From Neurospora tetrasperma FGSC 2508 (taxonomy: Eukaryota > Ascomycota > Sordariomycetes > Sordariales > Sordariaceae), in contig NW_009799101.1 of assembly GCF_000213175.1 (NCBI RefSeq), forward strand, positions 2,763,093-2,827,092: DNA of 64,000 bases. Direction: 5' to 3'. The notes below the pieces were generated by a model that was not told the DNA's origin, made no database searches, and worked only from the letters and a program-made list of their open reading frames with translations. This document shows positions 11,246 through 22,972 of this stretch, in pieces (within the stretch, counting starts at the first letter, position 1; the number at the start of each line of letters is the position of its first letter). The position numbers and the translations under genes were made by a program.

Positions 11246-12621
11246 CTTGTACAGTAAGTTCTAGAAGGCCACTTCACACGGTTGGTGCGCGATGTGAAGA
11301 AAGAAAGAAGGCCATGATGGAAGGTTCCATGGACTCCCTATATACAGAATCTACGGTCTAGGGGGGCAGGCGGCCGAAAGCAGAAGTACTGATGTTGAGG
11401 TGACCGAATAGGAGTGTTGATGCAAAACTTCCGATAGATGGAAGGGGCGGCAAACCCTGTCCGAAATTGCGGCTTTGGAGGGATGAAGCCAAGATCTTGC
11501 ATACCAGCGCAGACCCATGGAATGAGTAGTATGTTACCTCGCGCTCACCATGATCCAGGGGTTAGAACGAGCAGTTTACGTTTGGGGATGTGAACCAGAG
11601 CGGAATGAAGGCAAAGAGGAGGCTACCGCATGGTGGGCATCCCCTCGTTGAAACCAGCCAGCCGGTTAGCCAGCGGGAGGGATCATGGTCGCGGCTGTCT
11701 TCCTTGTCAGCGAAGCCCGTCTGGGAAGCTCTTCGATGCCAACCCGTCTTTCCAAAGGCCTAATTAGGTCTATCGACGCGAGCTGGTTTCCCTTGCCGTC
11801 AAGATGCGGGTAGTCTCCACCCAAGTCAGACGGAGGGAGGTCCCAATAGAGGCCAGGAGACATGTTCCGACAATAGTTCCAAGGTACTATGGTGAGCACG
11901 TCAAGAAGACGGAGCCTGGTGTGGTTGAGGCCGTCTTGCTCCGTTCAGCTCCATCGGGTATAGTTGGTGATGGTTGCCGACCCCGCGCGCGTCTGTAACA
12001 AACGGCAGATTGCTGCAATGGGACTGTAATGTTAGGATGGCGAGGGAAAGGGGGGGCAAGTAACCAGTTAGCGGCCGCTGGAGGATAAGGTAGCCGCCGG
12101 TCGGGAAGGCGGATGTCGTCGCGGCCCGGAGGTGACGCCCCCGAATACTTTTTAGGAAACGGCTGACGGCACGGCGGGAGGCTCAATCCAGGAACCTGGG
12201 TCGCTTCAGTTGCTTGGCACCGAGTGGTCACGCAAAGATCGGCAGTGTTTATTAGCAGGCCCTTGTCATTATGCCCGCCTTTCTAGAATCAGAGAAGGTA
12301 AAAGGGGGTCCTGTTTCGGAACGAACATCGAAGATTCCCAGAACAAAACTTGGATAAGGATCGAATTCGCAACCCGTCACCGACTTGGCGGCCGAAGTAC
12401 TCCTTGACTTGTAACAGCCAAGAGAGATGGTGCTACACCCGTGGCAGATGAGATAAAATGAGGAGGGGAGAGCTGGGGAAAAGAGGACAGGGCTGACTCC
12501 ACTGCTGTGAGTGGAAGAGGAAGCCTTGTTGTTTTGAGAAACATGTGAAAGATGCCAAGCTAAAAGTCCACGGAATATGATACAAAAAGTATAAAAGGTG
12601 AAAAAAAACCAAAAGTTAAAG
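11246..12621. other. Upstream region of cellobiose dehydrogenase
   Basis: A ~1.4 kb gap holding the cdh-1 promoter and, at its far end, the 3' flank of tRNA-Arg. Open frames here are short and look random. Apart from the TATA-like box I see no defined element. Confidence 0.5.
11339..11344 (-). promoter_or_regulatory. TATA-like box of cdh-1
   Basis: TATATA on the minus strand, 94-99 nt upstream of the cdh-1 ATG. Placement fits a fungal core promoter with a short 5' leader. Transcription start data would be needed to confirm. Confidence 0.45.
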
Positions 12622-12694
12622 CGACCCACACGCGACTCGAACGCGCAATCTTCAGAGCCGAAATCTGACGCCTTAGCCATTAGGCCAATGGGCC
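12622..12694 (-). tRNA. tRNA-Arg (anticodon UCG)
   Basis: 73 nt, intronless. Acceptor stem GGCCCAT/GTGGGTC (two wobbles), D arm GCCTAATGGCTAAGGC, anticodon stem TCAGA/TCTGA with loop TTTCGGC (anticodon TCG, reads CGA), and T arm GCGCG-TTCGAGT-CGCGT. The D-arm and GAAGATTG features match eukaryotic tRNA-Arg(UCG). A TTTT run lies just downstream on the minus strand (near 12602-12608), as expected for an RNA polymerase III terminator. Confidence 0.92.
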
Positions 12695-13341
12695 TTCGCT
12701 TTGTTGAAACTGTAACTTGAAGCAAATCCTAAGAAGGGATAGCCTGGCAATTGTATAACCATGCGGCAAACCTGGCGGGCATGCATGTACACTATGCATG
12801 GGCTCTGTTGATCTGTTTACACCTTTAAAGGCCCCTCCCCCTCCCCCTCCCCCTCCCCCTCCCCCTCCTTTGTTCCTTTTCCTTTTTCACGATGCTCTCT
12901 GAACTCAATTCTCGCTTTCCTATCTCCATACATATTAGTTGCCTTGACACTAATCAAAGGCTCATCCCGACTGCCTTGTCAACTCTGTGTAAACCCAATG
13001 CTTCGGCTCGCCACATCCCTTGTAAAACATGGAGGAAATGAGGACTGTCCTGGACGCACCATCCTTGACAATCACACGCTGTTTCAAGTCGAAAACATGA
13101 CTCCCTTGTCACTCTACCAATCCCCCGCTTGCCGTCGGCACGAAGCTTATCTGGACTGCGCCTCTCTCCGTCGTAACGCAGTGCATACCATTTTCGGGCT
13201 TGATGATGGTCGGCGGCGGTCTTCTCCCAATACACAACTTTTTCCCAGTTGGTCCAACGTCACCGGCCAAGCCCGCTTTGTGCCTCTGTGTAAGAAATGC
13301 ATCCTACTGAGGCGCGGATTTGAACACAGTGGTTTGCGAAA
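12695..13341. other. Upstream region of the 2OG oxygenase gene
   Basis: Contains the (CCCCCT)n tract followed by T/C-rich sequence (12868-12945), a plausible promoter or transcription start region. An open frame at 12944-13366 has no recognisable composition and is taken as leader sequence. Confidence 0.4.
12832..12868 (+). repeat. (CCCCCT)n tract
   Basis: About six copies of a hexamer of five C and one T. The minus strand carries repeated five-G runs separated by single A, a strong G-quadruplex pattern. Lies ~470 bp upstream of the 2OG oxygenase start codon. Confidence 0.9.
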
Positions 13342-14312
13342 ATGTTGTCTTATGCAGTCGCTTTAATCGGCATTCTCGTTGTCTTCAACAGTCCTCTCAA
13401 CGATTTTTTATTTTCCAATGTGAATCCGAAGCAATGTCCAGGCCAGATCCCGCAACTTCGTCGGATCCCGCTGTCCAAACTCAACCTTAAAGAGGATCTG
13501 ATTGCATTGGAGGGCAACTCATCGTTGCAATGCATGCCCCACACTCCCGCGCCTGTGGTCCATGTCTACTCAAGGGAGCCATTGGTGCTCTACATCGAGA
13601 ACTTCCTAAGTCTTGACGAGCGGGAGCACTTGCTGGGCATTAGGTTAGTATCCATCAACACCTATTGGCCTACTACTTAGACGAGAGCTCCTCTGCCAAG
13701 AATCGGTTACTAACACCCCACCCAAGTGAACCTCTCTTCGAACCCTCCACCACCACCAGCGATGGCGGCCAGACTACCCACCGCAACACCACAGTCCGTG
13801 ACTCCGAAGTGGCCGTGATCCCCCGTACCGACCGCGTCCGGTGCATCGAGAACCGCGCCCGCGAGATCCAGGGCTGGAGGGAAAACGTCTTCATCGAGAG
13901 GCTGCGTACCCAGCGGTATCGCCAGGGTGGCCACTACAACCACCACTTCGACTGGAGTTCCAACCGTGGGGGTTGGGGCCGTGTCAGCAGCTTCATGGTC
14001 TGGGTCGACGACGGTGATGGCAGCCTGGTGGGTGGTGGTACCGAGTTTCCCCGCATGAAGAGGTCGAAGGATCCACGATGGTGTGCTTTTATTGAATGTC
14101 CCGGGAAAACGGCCGACAAAGGAGATGGACTGGAACAAACACCCGAATTGGGCGTGACTTTCAAAGTCATTCCGGGCAATGCTGTCTACTGGGAGAATTT
14201 CCGGTCGGATGGTACTGGCAGAGGTTGGGTTGAGGCGTGGCATGCTGGCTTGCCAGTCGAGAAAGGGGTCAAGGTTGGATTGAATATTTGGAGCACAGGG
14301 TATATCGAGTAG
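13342..14312 (+). CDS. Prolyl 4-hydroxylase-like 2-oxoglutarate/Fe(II) oxygenase
   Basis: Two exons, 13342-13643 and 13727-14312, with an 83-nt intron (GTTAGT donor, ACTAAC branch, unusual AAG acceptor), give 295 residues. An N-terminal hydrophobic segment (LSYAVALIGILVVF) is a signal peptide or signal anchor, so it likely acts in the secretory pathway lumen. The second exon holds the P4Hc double-stranded beta-helix fold: the HxD iron site in HYNHHFDWS, the distal iron histidine in EAWHAG, and the 2OG-binding lysine in GVKVGLNIWS. The family hydroxylates prolyl residues, but many fungal members have unknown substrates, so I do not assign one. The AAG acceptor is required because the nearest upstream AG gives a stop. 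Confidence 0.88.
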
Positions 14313-14729
14313 GCAATATCATAGTGGCCATGGACTTGCACAACTATCATTGCGAGTTGGCGAAAATAGACAGCACGAACGAGACAGCCCGATCACACAT
14401 GAACACGAACCTCGACGACAGCCCCGTTTGTATCCCAAGGTGATTGACGCAGGTCGCACAACCTGACACTTGCGCTTTCGAGAGCCACCTGTCCAAGCAG
14501 TCCACCTCTCTTCAATTCTCTATTGAGAGGGAAGCTCATTGTGCAGCCCATACGTGGTATAGCGATAGCGGGTCTTGCTTCGCCATGTTTCACACGCCGA
14601 AGACACGTTACCAGATGGATGTGCCATCGTCATGTTGCATCACGATACCGAAGTATCTGCGACTGTGACCAACGGTTCGTTAGCCCAGCCGCAAATACAA
14701 ACAGAGCAAAAAAAAGAGAAAGAAAAGTG
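14313..14729. other. Convergent 3' flanks
   Basis: A ~400 bp gap between the 2OG oxygenase stop and the tRNA-like gene. An A-rich run at 14708-14727 would be a T-rich RNA polymerase III terminator on the minus strand. Nothing else seen. Confidence 0.4.
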
Positions 14730-14823
14730 TGGTCCGTACCGGGCTCGAACCGGTATCTTCCTAAAGGCCGTGACCGAAGTGGAATTTCCACCTCAAGAAT
14801 GTTGCTCATTACACCAACGAACC
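14730..14823 (-). tRNA. tRNA-like gene with probable ~20-nt intron; isotype unresolved
   Basis: 94 nt on the minus strand. Acceptor strands GGTTCGT/ACGGACC pair over 7 bp (one G-U), discriminator A. The T arm ACCGG-TTCGAGC-CCGGT is perfect and forms a canonical B box. The D arm GTGT...ACAT is acceptable but lacks the usual GG in its loop. The region for the anticodon arm is ~20 nt longer than normal. CTTGA can pair with TTAGG, leaving a loop that contains an internal GTGGAA/TTCCAC hairpin, which suggests a spliced intron. No register gives a standard U33 and anticodon, so isotype is left open; a degenerate tRNA is possible. A downstream T-rich stretch on the minus strand supports transcription. 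Confidence 0.55.
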
Positions 14824-15313
14824 ACGGAAAGCTGGACAGGACAAAGATCTTATATAGCCGCGGGAATGTTCGGATGACGCTGGGCAGGCAGAAGGTAAAG
14901 GCCACGCGAGAGCTGCAGGCAGGCAGGCATCACTCACTCTGGACTCACTTTGAACTCTCAAGACGGCTCCCACCTTATGATCGAACTATAGGTAGGTATT
15001 AGGCGGCCTTCCAAACCATGACCATGAATGTGCTCTGGAAGAATGTATCAGCCCTCCGAGCGGTGCTGATCTAGGGCCTAGGCCTCAATGCAGAGACAAT
15101 CGGACAGTACACTGCATTGCTGATCGCAGCTGAGCTTCTTTTAACGACTACCCATTATTTCAGTCACCAGCAGGCGATTACAAGGCTTGAAGGTCTGCCC
15201 CAAAGGGTTCCCGGAAAAAGATATCACGAGGTTAATAGTTTGAGATCAAGGCATCGAATCAAGGGCTACAACCAGACCTGACATTCATAAATTCCCAAGA
15301 CATTCACCTTCCA

Positions 15314-15325
15314 CCCCCCCCCCCC
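15314..15325 (+). repeat. Poly-C run (12 nt)
   Basis: Twelve consecutive C residues, ten bases before the (ACAAC)n repeat. Confidence 0.9.
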
Positions 15326-15335
15326 GATGCCAGAC

Positions 15336-15365
15336 ACAACACAACACAACACAACACAACACAAC
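15336..15365 (+). repeat. (ACAAC)6 microsatellite
   Basis: Six perfect copies of a pentamer. Confidence 0.95.
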
Positions 15366-16300
15366 ATGAAGTTTCTGGACTCGAAAGAAGTGTACTACAC
15401 AAAGTCACCCTGCAATGTTCGCGAAGATTGTTTAACATGTGACAGCGTCAATTAAACAGAGAAACGAGACTCACGCCCATGCAGTGACCCATCCGCATCT
15501 AGACAACCACAGATCTGTCGTGCTGCCCGCACGCACGATATTGGCTCGAAGTTAACCCTGGCAGACAACATGACATCCATGAACCGAGGTCGAACACGAT
15601 GCAGTCGAAACACATTGCATCATTCAATTAACCAATCAACCATCTGGAAATAAGTGTCACGACATGTTCCGTCACCAAGGCAACTAGCCGGATCCCGAAG
15701 ACGAGGTACCACCCTTTTCGGTGAGAGTACATACCGTGAAGAGTGGCACGACATGTGATCGAAGATTCGAGTCCTCTCCTGAGACCGGCGGTTAGATTGT
15801 AAAATTTTGCGTAAAATCATCTTTCCCAAATTATACGGCTTATTCTTAAGGATTTGTACTTCACAAGGAGCGCGGCGTTCAACTTAACTGCAGTACCTAC
15901 ACAGTCATCACAGAGACGGGATTAAGACAAGATATGCACACTTCATTGACCTAGCATCACTCCTAGCGAGCAATGGGACTTGGTTTGGTTTACCAACCTA
16001 AAACTTTGTGAACTCCTTCGCTTGAAAATTCAACAGAAAGTCCAAGAGACCGTGTCGTAAATGACTCGTAAGAAACGTGAGAAGCCAAATGAAATGGAAA
16101 GAAGGATCAAAGGGGCAAGTATGATTACAGTGGTCGAATAACGGAAAAAAGGAAGAAAAATTAAAGTCCAAAAGAGAATACGGAAAATACACAACCACGT
16201 AAACGTTGACCCGTTTACACCTTGAAACCTCACCCTCCTCTTGCAACGCATCACTCAGACAGTATGCAACCATCTAAATCACTCTGGCCTATCGAGTTTC

Positions 16301-18709
16301 TCATGGCCCCCCAGGATCAAGAGGAGGCATCGTACCGGGAAAACTTGAACCCATCAGTCCCGGTTCCGGTCCCAGCCTAATCCCCCCCGTAGCTCCAAAA
16401 GTAGCACCAGGCGACCAAGAAGACATAGAACTAGAACCACCGCGCTCGTCACTCCACTCATGCTCAACAACCACCTCGACTTCAAACCTAGCCACGACCA
16501 CCTCACTTTTGTCCTTTCCATTCATGTTTTCTTCTTGATGATGATGACGGCAATAATCGAACAAAATTCCCAGTTGCGTATCCTCATCGAACTCAGTTAT
16601 ATCCACCACCTTGCTTTCCCTCTTTTTCCTCCCTCCTGAATCACTTTCACTTGTTGGCTCATCAACAGACTGATCGCTAGACGCAGCACCACATACAGGC
16701 ACTATGGCCTTGATAGCACTGATCCTTACTTTGCTTTCTTCTTTCCCTGAGTTCGAACCAAAACCCTTCAGAGACAGGTCGTGCCTGTCAATGGTTTCAA
16801 CAACCACAGCTTGGATTGAGGCAACGGTAAGGCGGGGAAGAGAACGCAGGACGGTGAGGCGGGAGGGGCCGTCGATTTAGGAGGGGAATCCTATGGTTAT
16901 GAGGACTGGTGGGGTGGTGGAGGTAGGCTTGTTGTTGTCGCTGTCGCCACAGGAGGAGCATGGGATTGTGATGGAGTTCTGGTTGGCGGTGGGGTTGGGA
17001 GAAGAAAAGGTGGAGATGGAAGGGGCAGAAGGGGAAGAGGAGGTGGTGCTAGATGCCCCTTGGAAAAAGCGGGGTGCAACAGACGGTAAATTTGGAGAAG
17101 CATTGGGTGTTATGGTGGTTGTTGCCGAGGAAGAGGAAGAGGTAGAGGAAGAGGCGGGTACATGAATGGAAGTAAGAGGAGGTGGTGGTGGTGGTGGAGG
17201 AGGAATGATTCCAGCTGTGGTATATGCCCTCAATCTCTGGACGTGCCAGGGTGCTGAACCGTAGACATGATTGACTACTCGAGACATTGGTGGAAAGGGA
17301 GGCGGCGGTGGTGGTGGCGGCGGTATATGATGTTGGGACTGCTCTGGCTTTAACGAATGACCATTGGGTTTGGGATTACTTCCAGGTACAGCAACATCGA
17401 TTGCTGAAAAAGCCGGCGGTACTGACTGGGTAGCCGCAGTAGCAGGAAGTGTTTGTGACGGCAATTGCACATGCTGAATACTACCAGGTCTCAAGTACTG
17501 GTCCGTCGGCCTCATCGCTTGTCTATGACAACTCCTATTCTGAGACTGGAAATGGTTGAACTGCTGAAATGACCAGCATGGTTCTTTTCCAGATCCCGCT
17601 CTAGCAAAGCCGTCGGGAAGCAAGGGCGGCGGTGGCGGAGGAGGAGGATGATAAGGAGGAGATGCGTGGCTCACTCCATTCCCAATTCCACCATTCAACT
17701 CCATATTCCGAAGCGACCACCCTGGCGGTGGAGGCGGTAGAGGAGGGAAATTAACACCAGACACGCCGTTCATACGGTTATGATATGGCATGTTATGCCG
17801 CTTAACAGGAGGTTGTGATGGTTCGGGGACAGATTGACTGGTGTATGCCGGACCTAAATTGCCACAAATATTTGAGCGTCGGCTGGAGGACGAGCTTCTT
17901 GCGCCTGAGCGTAATCGTCTGGAGTCAGAATTAGGGCCAGAGGTTGACAAACTTGCTCGGCATCGTCCGCGAGAACGGGAACGTGATTGGGATCGTGATT
18001 GGGATCGTGAGTAGCTATTTTCACGAGAAGTTGAGGCGGAACGCCATCGGAGGCTTCTTCCACGTTGCCTAGGTCTTCTGGTTTCTTTCTTGTGAGTTTC
18101 GCAGCAAGGCAAGGTACATGAAGTGGACCTGGAGGTGACCGATTCAGCATCGTGCCCTTGGTTATCGTCAGACCCATGCTCCGAGTCACCGAAGCCATGA
18201 GCCTCCTTGTAGGCTTTGGTTTCATTGGTTCTGGGAACGACCGAGTACCCGCTGGTCTGGATGTAGTTCTGCACGAACTCTGCCGACTTGACCATCAATG
18301 AGTGAAGTGCCCAGTAGATGGTCGGTCCCGTTTCGACCAGAAGAGGACCCCTGAAGTTCTCCTTGGTCTGCAGCACCACGGCTCTGAATTGGCCTAGTTC
18401 TTTGGCGACCACGAGAGATAACTCGGTGTCTGGACTGCTGAAGAATCTACAGTTCTCTAAAGTAAGGTCAGTACAATGTGTTCCTGTTAGATACATGTGA
18501 TATTGGAAGGCTTTCAGGATCAGTCATGAGTGAGAATAGCAAGTAGCATTGCAATGTGAACCAGCTGAGTAGAATGACTCACCCAAGATCAAGCCTTCCA
18601 AGCCAGGGACAGGAAATGGATCCGTAACGGGCGCCATCATGGGATCGCTAGTCTGACCAGTGATACTAGGAGTTGCAACTATCTTTGGTTCAGTCGACGG
18701 CACTAGCAT
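16301..18709 (-). pseudogene. Proline-rich/RS-rich protein gene with in-frame TAA stop
   Basis: Exon 1 is 18709-18583 and exon 2 begins at 18456, joined across a 126-nt intron (GTGAGT donor, TAG acceptor). The frame encodes 568 residues to a TAA at 16879-16877. The same frame then stays open for another 191 codons to a TGA at 16303-16301. The sequence just after the stop (SRLTVLRSLPRLTVASIQAV) looks like an ordered continuation of the residues before it. The protein has an N-terminal folded part with a VVAKELGQFRAVVLQT stretch, an Arg/Ser-dipeptide region, four poly-proline tracts of seven to nine residues, then Ser/Thr-rich sequence. I do not recognise the family. If the TAA is real, either the 568-residue product is functional or the gene is broken; an intron removing the stop was sought, but no good donor was found. 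Function unknown. Confidence 0.6.
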
Positions 18710-20218
18710 TTCGAAAAGGGTGTTATGAAGCCCGTGGTAGATACGCCAGATTAGGCATGGTAGATTTGTGAGTGTCGTGTCGTGGAGGAACTACAGCATA
18801 TTTATAGCAGAGTGTCTGCTATAAGTTAGTCTCTAGTTTGAGTGTCACATGGAAAGAAGTGACTGAGTAGGTAATTAAAAGTCAAGCAAGAGCCTCGAAA
18901 AAAAAAAAAAAATGGATTAGAGCTTAACACGGCAAATCTTCCGCACAATTGGTTTTGATGAAAGTGAGGCTACAATCATGGGTATGCATGCTTGCCGTCA
19001 CAATATCGCCAACACAGCCGCCTTGCACGACGATGATCATGGGTTAGCTTTAACAACCACAGAAAGCATAAACAAAACATTAATCACCTTCTGATCAAGG
19101 AGTAACCTATAAGCGTGGTTGTGGATAGTGTACGTATCAGTAACGGGGCGCTTGAGTGAGGCCAAGGTGTGGTAACAAGCTCGTTGGAGCTCGAGGCTGT
19201 CGAGATACCGAAACGAGCACAGGCAGGTAGCCTCGAGCTAATAAAGCCGGGGAGCGTAATTTGGAAAGGCACATACCGAAGTTGGGGCATTTTGTTGAGC
19301 TTTTGCTTGACTTTCGAGTGCTTGTTATCTGTCGGACGTCGTACGCCGCAGTCGCTCGTGTAGTCGCTCGTGTGAACCTGACCGGTAACTGGGGCTGGTG
19401 AGGTGGTGAGAATGACCGGTTTTGGTTGTGCAGGATTCGGAACTGTGTTAGTTAGGAGCCTCGAAACTGGGTATGGGTTGTTGTTGATTGATTACATGCG
19501 GGATATGCATAGCTCTCTTCTACTTACAACCAACAAAAGCCACGAACATGGGTCGGGAGACACAACAGAGATGTTGACATGCCCCTTGACGATACACAAG
19601 TTGTTGTCTGGCTTGTTTAACGTTGACCAGATCAGACGATCCAGGACCTCGGGAGATGCATGGCTTGACTACCTGGAGTCATCCTTGCCGCCCTGAAGTT
19701 TGTTCTTACAATTCCATGAAATGAAGGTAAAACATGGGATAAGTGATGAAATGACGATAACATTCGCCTACAACCCTAGTTGAACGCAAGACGAATATGG
19801 ATGACACAGCAGATGAGGCGTAAGAGCGGAGGCAATTAACCGCTAGGTGGTCGAACCTCCGATCGAGATGACGGGGAATCAGCAGCCAACATTCAAACCC
19901 GGAATGCTGTGGTTGGATACACGACCCAAGGCTTGTTGATGGCACACCAAGCAAGGCAGACCTCATGCCACGAGGAAGAAGTTGGCCCGATCGCTAAACC
20001 ATCATTTACTGACTTTTAGAAAGTTCACACTTGTGACAATCTTAACCAAAATACGCTTAAACACACCAAGGACAGAGTTTTATTCATATTATTTTTAAAT
20101 ATTTTTTTTTGGGAAAAGGAAAAACTTTATTTGACGTTGTTATAGAAGTTTCAACCAAATAACCCCCCCTTACCATCCTATCTAACTGTCCAAACAAGAA
20201 CCTGCCGAAGAAATGAAC
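18710..20218. other. Intergenic region, two minus-strand genes in tandem
   Basis: A ~1.5 kb gap between the proline-rich gene start and the nucleoporin stop. It holds an A14 run (18898-18911) and a T-rich patch (20085-20112). Scattered short frames have no support. More 5' exons of the proline-rich gene cannot be excluded. Confidence 0.4.
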
Positions 20219-22972
20219 TCATTCAATACTCAACTTTTCAAGACGCGACTTCACTGCCTCTACGAGGGCAGTTTCACGATCCAGCAAGCTCATGACTTGC
20301 GCAACCTTTTGCTTTCGAATCTCCGACGGAATCTTCATCACGGGCATCGGCGAGGCGGTACCGTCAACGCTATCCGTGCTCTGAAGCTGCTGAGCTTGCT
20401 CAAACAAGGCGTCCCTAAGAGTTTGGACCTCCTCGAAGCGCTTGAGTGACTTCCCGGCAGTGGAGATAGATGCAGAGGTGGTATCTTCTTCTTCTTCCTC
20501 GTCGCCCAAGATACTACCTGCCAAATTGCGGACCTCCTCTGCCCAAGCCTTTTCCTTGTCGCTCAACTCCCGAGTCGAAACCTGACCCAAACGCTTGCGC
20601 AGGTTGTCTACTCTGCGAGCGAGGTTCTCTTGTCTGACCTTCATCACATCTATCCTGTTTCTGACCAGCATTTCTTCGGAAATGTTTTGTTCCTTGGTGC
20701 TCCTGCTCTCTCCTTCTCCAGAAATGGTCTCGATCCGCTGGTTGACCTCATAAACCTTGGTGATTTGCTCCTTTAGCTCGTATGTCAGTGCTTCACACTT
20801 CCTGAAGAGCTCCGCAACGGCATTGTTGAGCTCAAACACCTCGGAGCTGACAAGACGATGACCTTCCGTAAAGATTTCCAGGGTGGCAACCGACAACCGG
20901 ACCTCCTGCTGCATAAGCGGGCGCTTCCTGCTAGTTCTCAGAGCATCCACCCACGGAGGCAGGGTGCTGGGCCGGCTCAGTACTTCGGAAGGATGGAACA
21001 GCGGCCGAGGTTCCCAAACTATGAGAGGTTCAGGCGTTTCTCCATGTTCGGTCGACACGGGGGTCTCCTGACGATCCGACATCAACTCGCTCTCAGGGGT
21101 ATCAAAGAACATAATGACCGGATCATTGTGAGTAGCGGACAAAACGAAGTGGCCCAGATCGGAGCTCTTGAATGCCGTAGCCGCAGCAAGGACATTCTGG
21201 GCATGCTGGGGTGTGTAGATGCGATCAACCTCGGCACGCTGTCCCTTGGCCATGAGGTCAAACCGGAAGTCAGCCCCCGCCTCAGAGTCGCTCTGGAGCT
21301 CGCTCTCTAGGAGGGAAACCCATGGAGCCAATGAGACATAGGTGATGCCAGCAGCATGTGTGACGTAGAACGCATAGCGGGTGGTAACATCCTCACTGAA
21401 CACCGGCCAACTGTCAGGCGTGATTTCGGCTGGCTTGAGCGTGTCAAAAGTGTGGAACACGAGCAGAGACGGAATGGCTTGATCAGGGAAAGCTCGGGTC
21501 GAGGCGTTCCGCGGAGGCAGCCATTGAGCCTCCACTCCATCGACATCGAGACAGACCTTGACCTGTCCGCTGGTCGACAACAGGCAAATGACAGACACTG
21601 AGAGACTATCTTTATCGTCATCATCCGCATAAAGCTCAAAATCTTCGCCCATCATAAGGTCGGCAGTGTTGCGTTTAGCGCCAATGACGAAAATGTCCTT
21701 CAGCTCAACCTCGTCGTCTTGTTCATCTTGAGGAGCAACGGCCAACTCGAAGGGGCCCTGCAGTCGAGGAATGCTTCCCGGCCGAGAAGGGCGCGAATAC
21801 ACCTCCGTGACTTCTCCATAGGGGCCATCGAGGAGTTTGGGCTCCTGATTGTCGAGATCGGCCATCCACTCTAGCTGTTGCTTAGCGAGGAGCTTCTCCT
21901 CCCGAGTAGCCTCCGGATCAGTCTCGAGGGTCTCAATCTTTTGGGCAACAGAGACGGAAAGCGAGGGGATGAGAGTCGGAGGAGGCGACCAGCGTCGCGG
22001 CAAGAGGGGGCACAGAGCGTAAACATCTCCCTCAGCCATGGCCACCCACAAAGTCATTGGCGCCCAGCCGTTCGAGTTGCGCGAGGCAAAGCAGGCCGAA
22101 GCGACCTTCATGTCGAAGTCATCGGGCGAGAAGGCTTTGTTGGTCGATGTCGAAGCACCGAAGTCCTGGTCCAATGAAGTGCCGTCGGCCAGTTTCTTGA
22201 GGTCGACCTCGAGGGTCGGGGTGTCGAAGGACCACCGATCAATAGTGGAGAGCTCCCATTCGCGAACCACAGCGTCTTCAGTCACGGTTACGAGACAGCT
22301 GCCATTGACGCCCAGAGGGTGCCACAGTGCGCTAACAACAGCCGACTTGGAGGTGACGTGAGTGGTAGGACCGACGGTCCAGAACTTGGGCTTGAAGGGG
22401 GCCGTCTCTCCAGAGGTGAGGTGGGACGTGTCGGGCAGCATACAGACGTGAACTGTGTGAGAGGTCAGGACGGCCAACTGGTCCTTGTTAGGGGAGATGA
22501 CCAGCTGCCGGATCTCGCAGGCGACAGGGGTCTTGATGACCTAGAAGAGGAAAACCATGTCAGTACCCAATGTGGCCATGTTGGATGCGCCGTATGCGCC
22601 GAGTCTTGGAAATTTGTAGCCACATACCCTGTAGCCTGGTCCCTGGGGAAGACGGCTTGTCTCCTCATCGTAGACCTCGAAGGAGCTATCGGAGCCATCT
22701 CCGTTGAGGTGGCTTGCGGAGCCGGTCCGTGACTGTTGGGCCTCCCAGGCGTCCTTGAGATCGGCAAGATCTCCCCATCTGATTTCCCTTCCTCTGGCAA
22801 CAAAGACCTCGTTTCCTCGGTGTGCGATGGTGCGATTGGGTCCCTGACTGGCGTTCCTGGAGGAAGCTATCGAAGCGGGGAGCCGGTTGGTTTCCTCGGC
22901 CTGCTCAAAGAGCTTATGGCCGGGGTTTGGCTCCTGGAGCCAGGGCGCCGAGAAGCTCCGGATTTTGGGCAT
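20219..22972 (-). CDS. NUP82: Nucleoporin Nup82/Nup88
   Basis: Two exons, 22972-22628 and 22540-20219, with an 87-nt intron (GTATGT donor, CTGAC branch, TAG acceptor), give 888 residues, near the usual size. Nup82/Nup88 sits on the cytoplasmic face of the nuclear pore and anchors the mRNA export platform. The first ~600 residues read as a beta-propeller, including VSALWHPLGVNGSCLVTVTEDAVVREWEL, a WD-like blade. The last ~270 residues are charged coiled coil (for example LVRNRIDVMKVRQENLARRVDNLRKRL), the region that in the family pairs with Nup159 and Nsp1. An acidic Glu run (EEEEED) interrupts the coil. The ATG at 22972 is the first in frame. Divergent from CBC2. Confidence 0.85.

Larger units (their letters stand above)
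14824..16300. other. Intergenic region without supported genes
   Basis: A ~1.5 kb gap upstream of the tRNA-like gene and downstream of the proline-rich gene. It holds a C12 run and an (ACAAC)6 repeat. Open frames at 15998-16273 look random. No gene is supported. Confidence 0.45.

Noticed and set aside
12252-12725. 157-residue minus-strand frame across tRNA-Arg
   Set aside because: It includes the whole tRNA; the protein-like stretch is the translated tRNA.
12944-13366. Plus-strand frame upstream of the 2OG oxygenase
   Set aside because: No domain, no good start context, and it overlaps the likely leader of the oxygenase gene.
19830-19930. Possible tRNA near a GGTTCGACCACC motif (minus strand)
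   Set aside because: A B-box-like motif is present, but no matching acceptor and anticodon stems could be folded.
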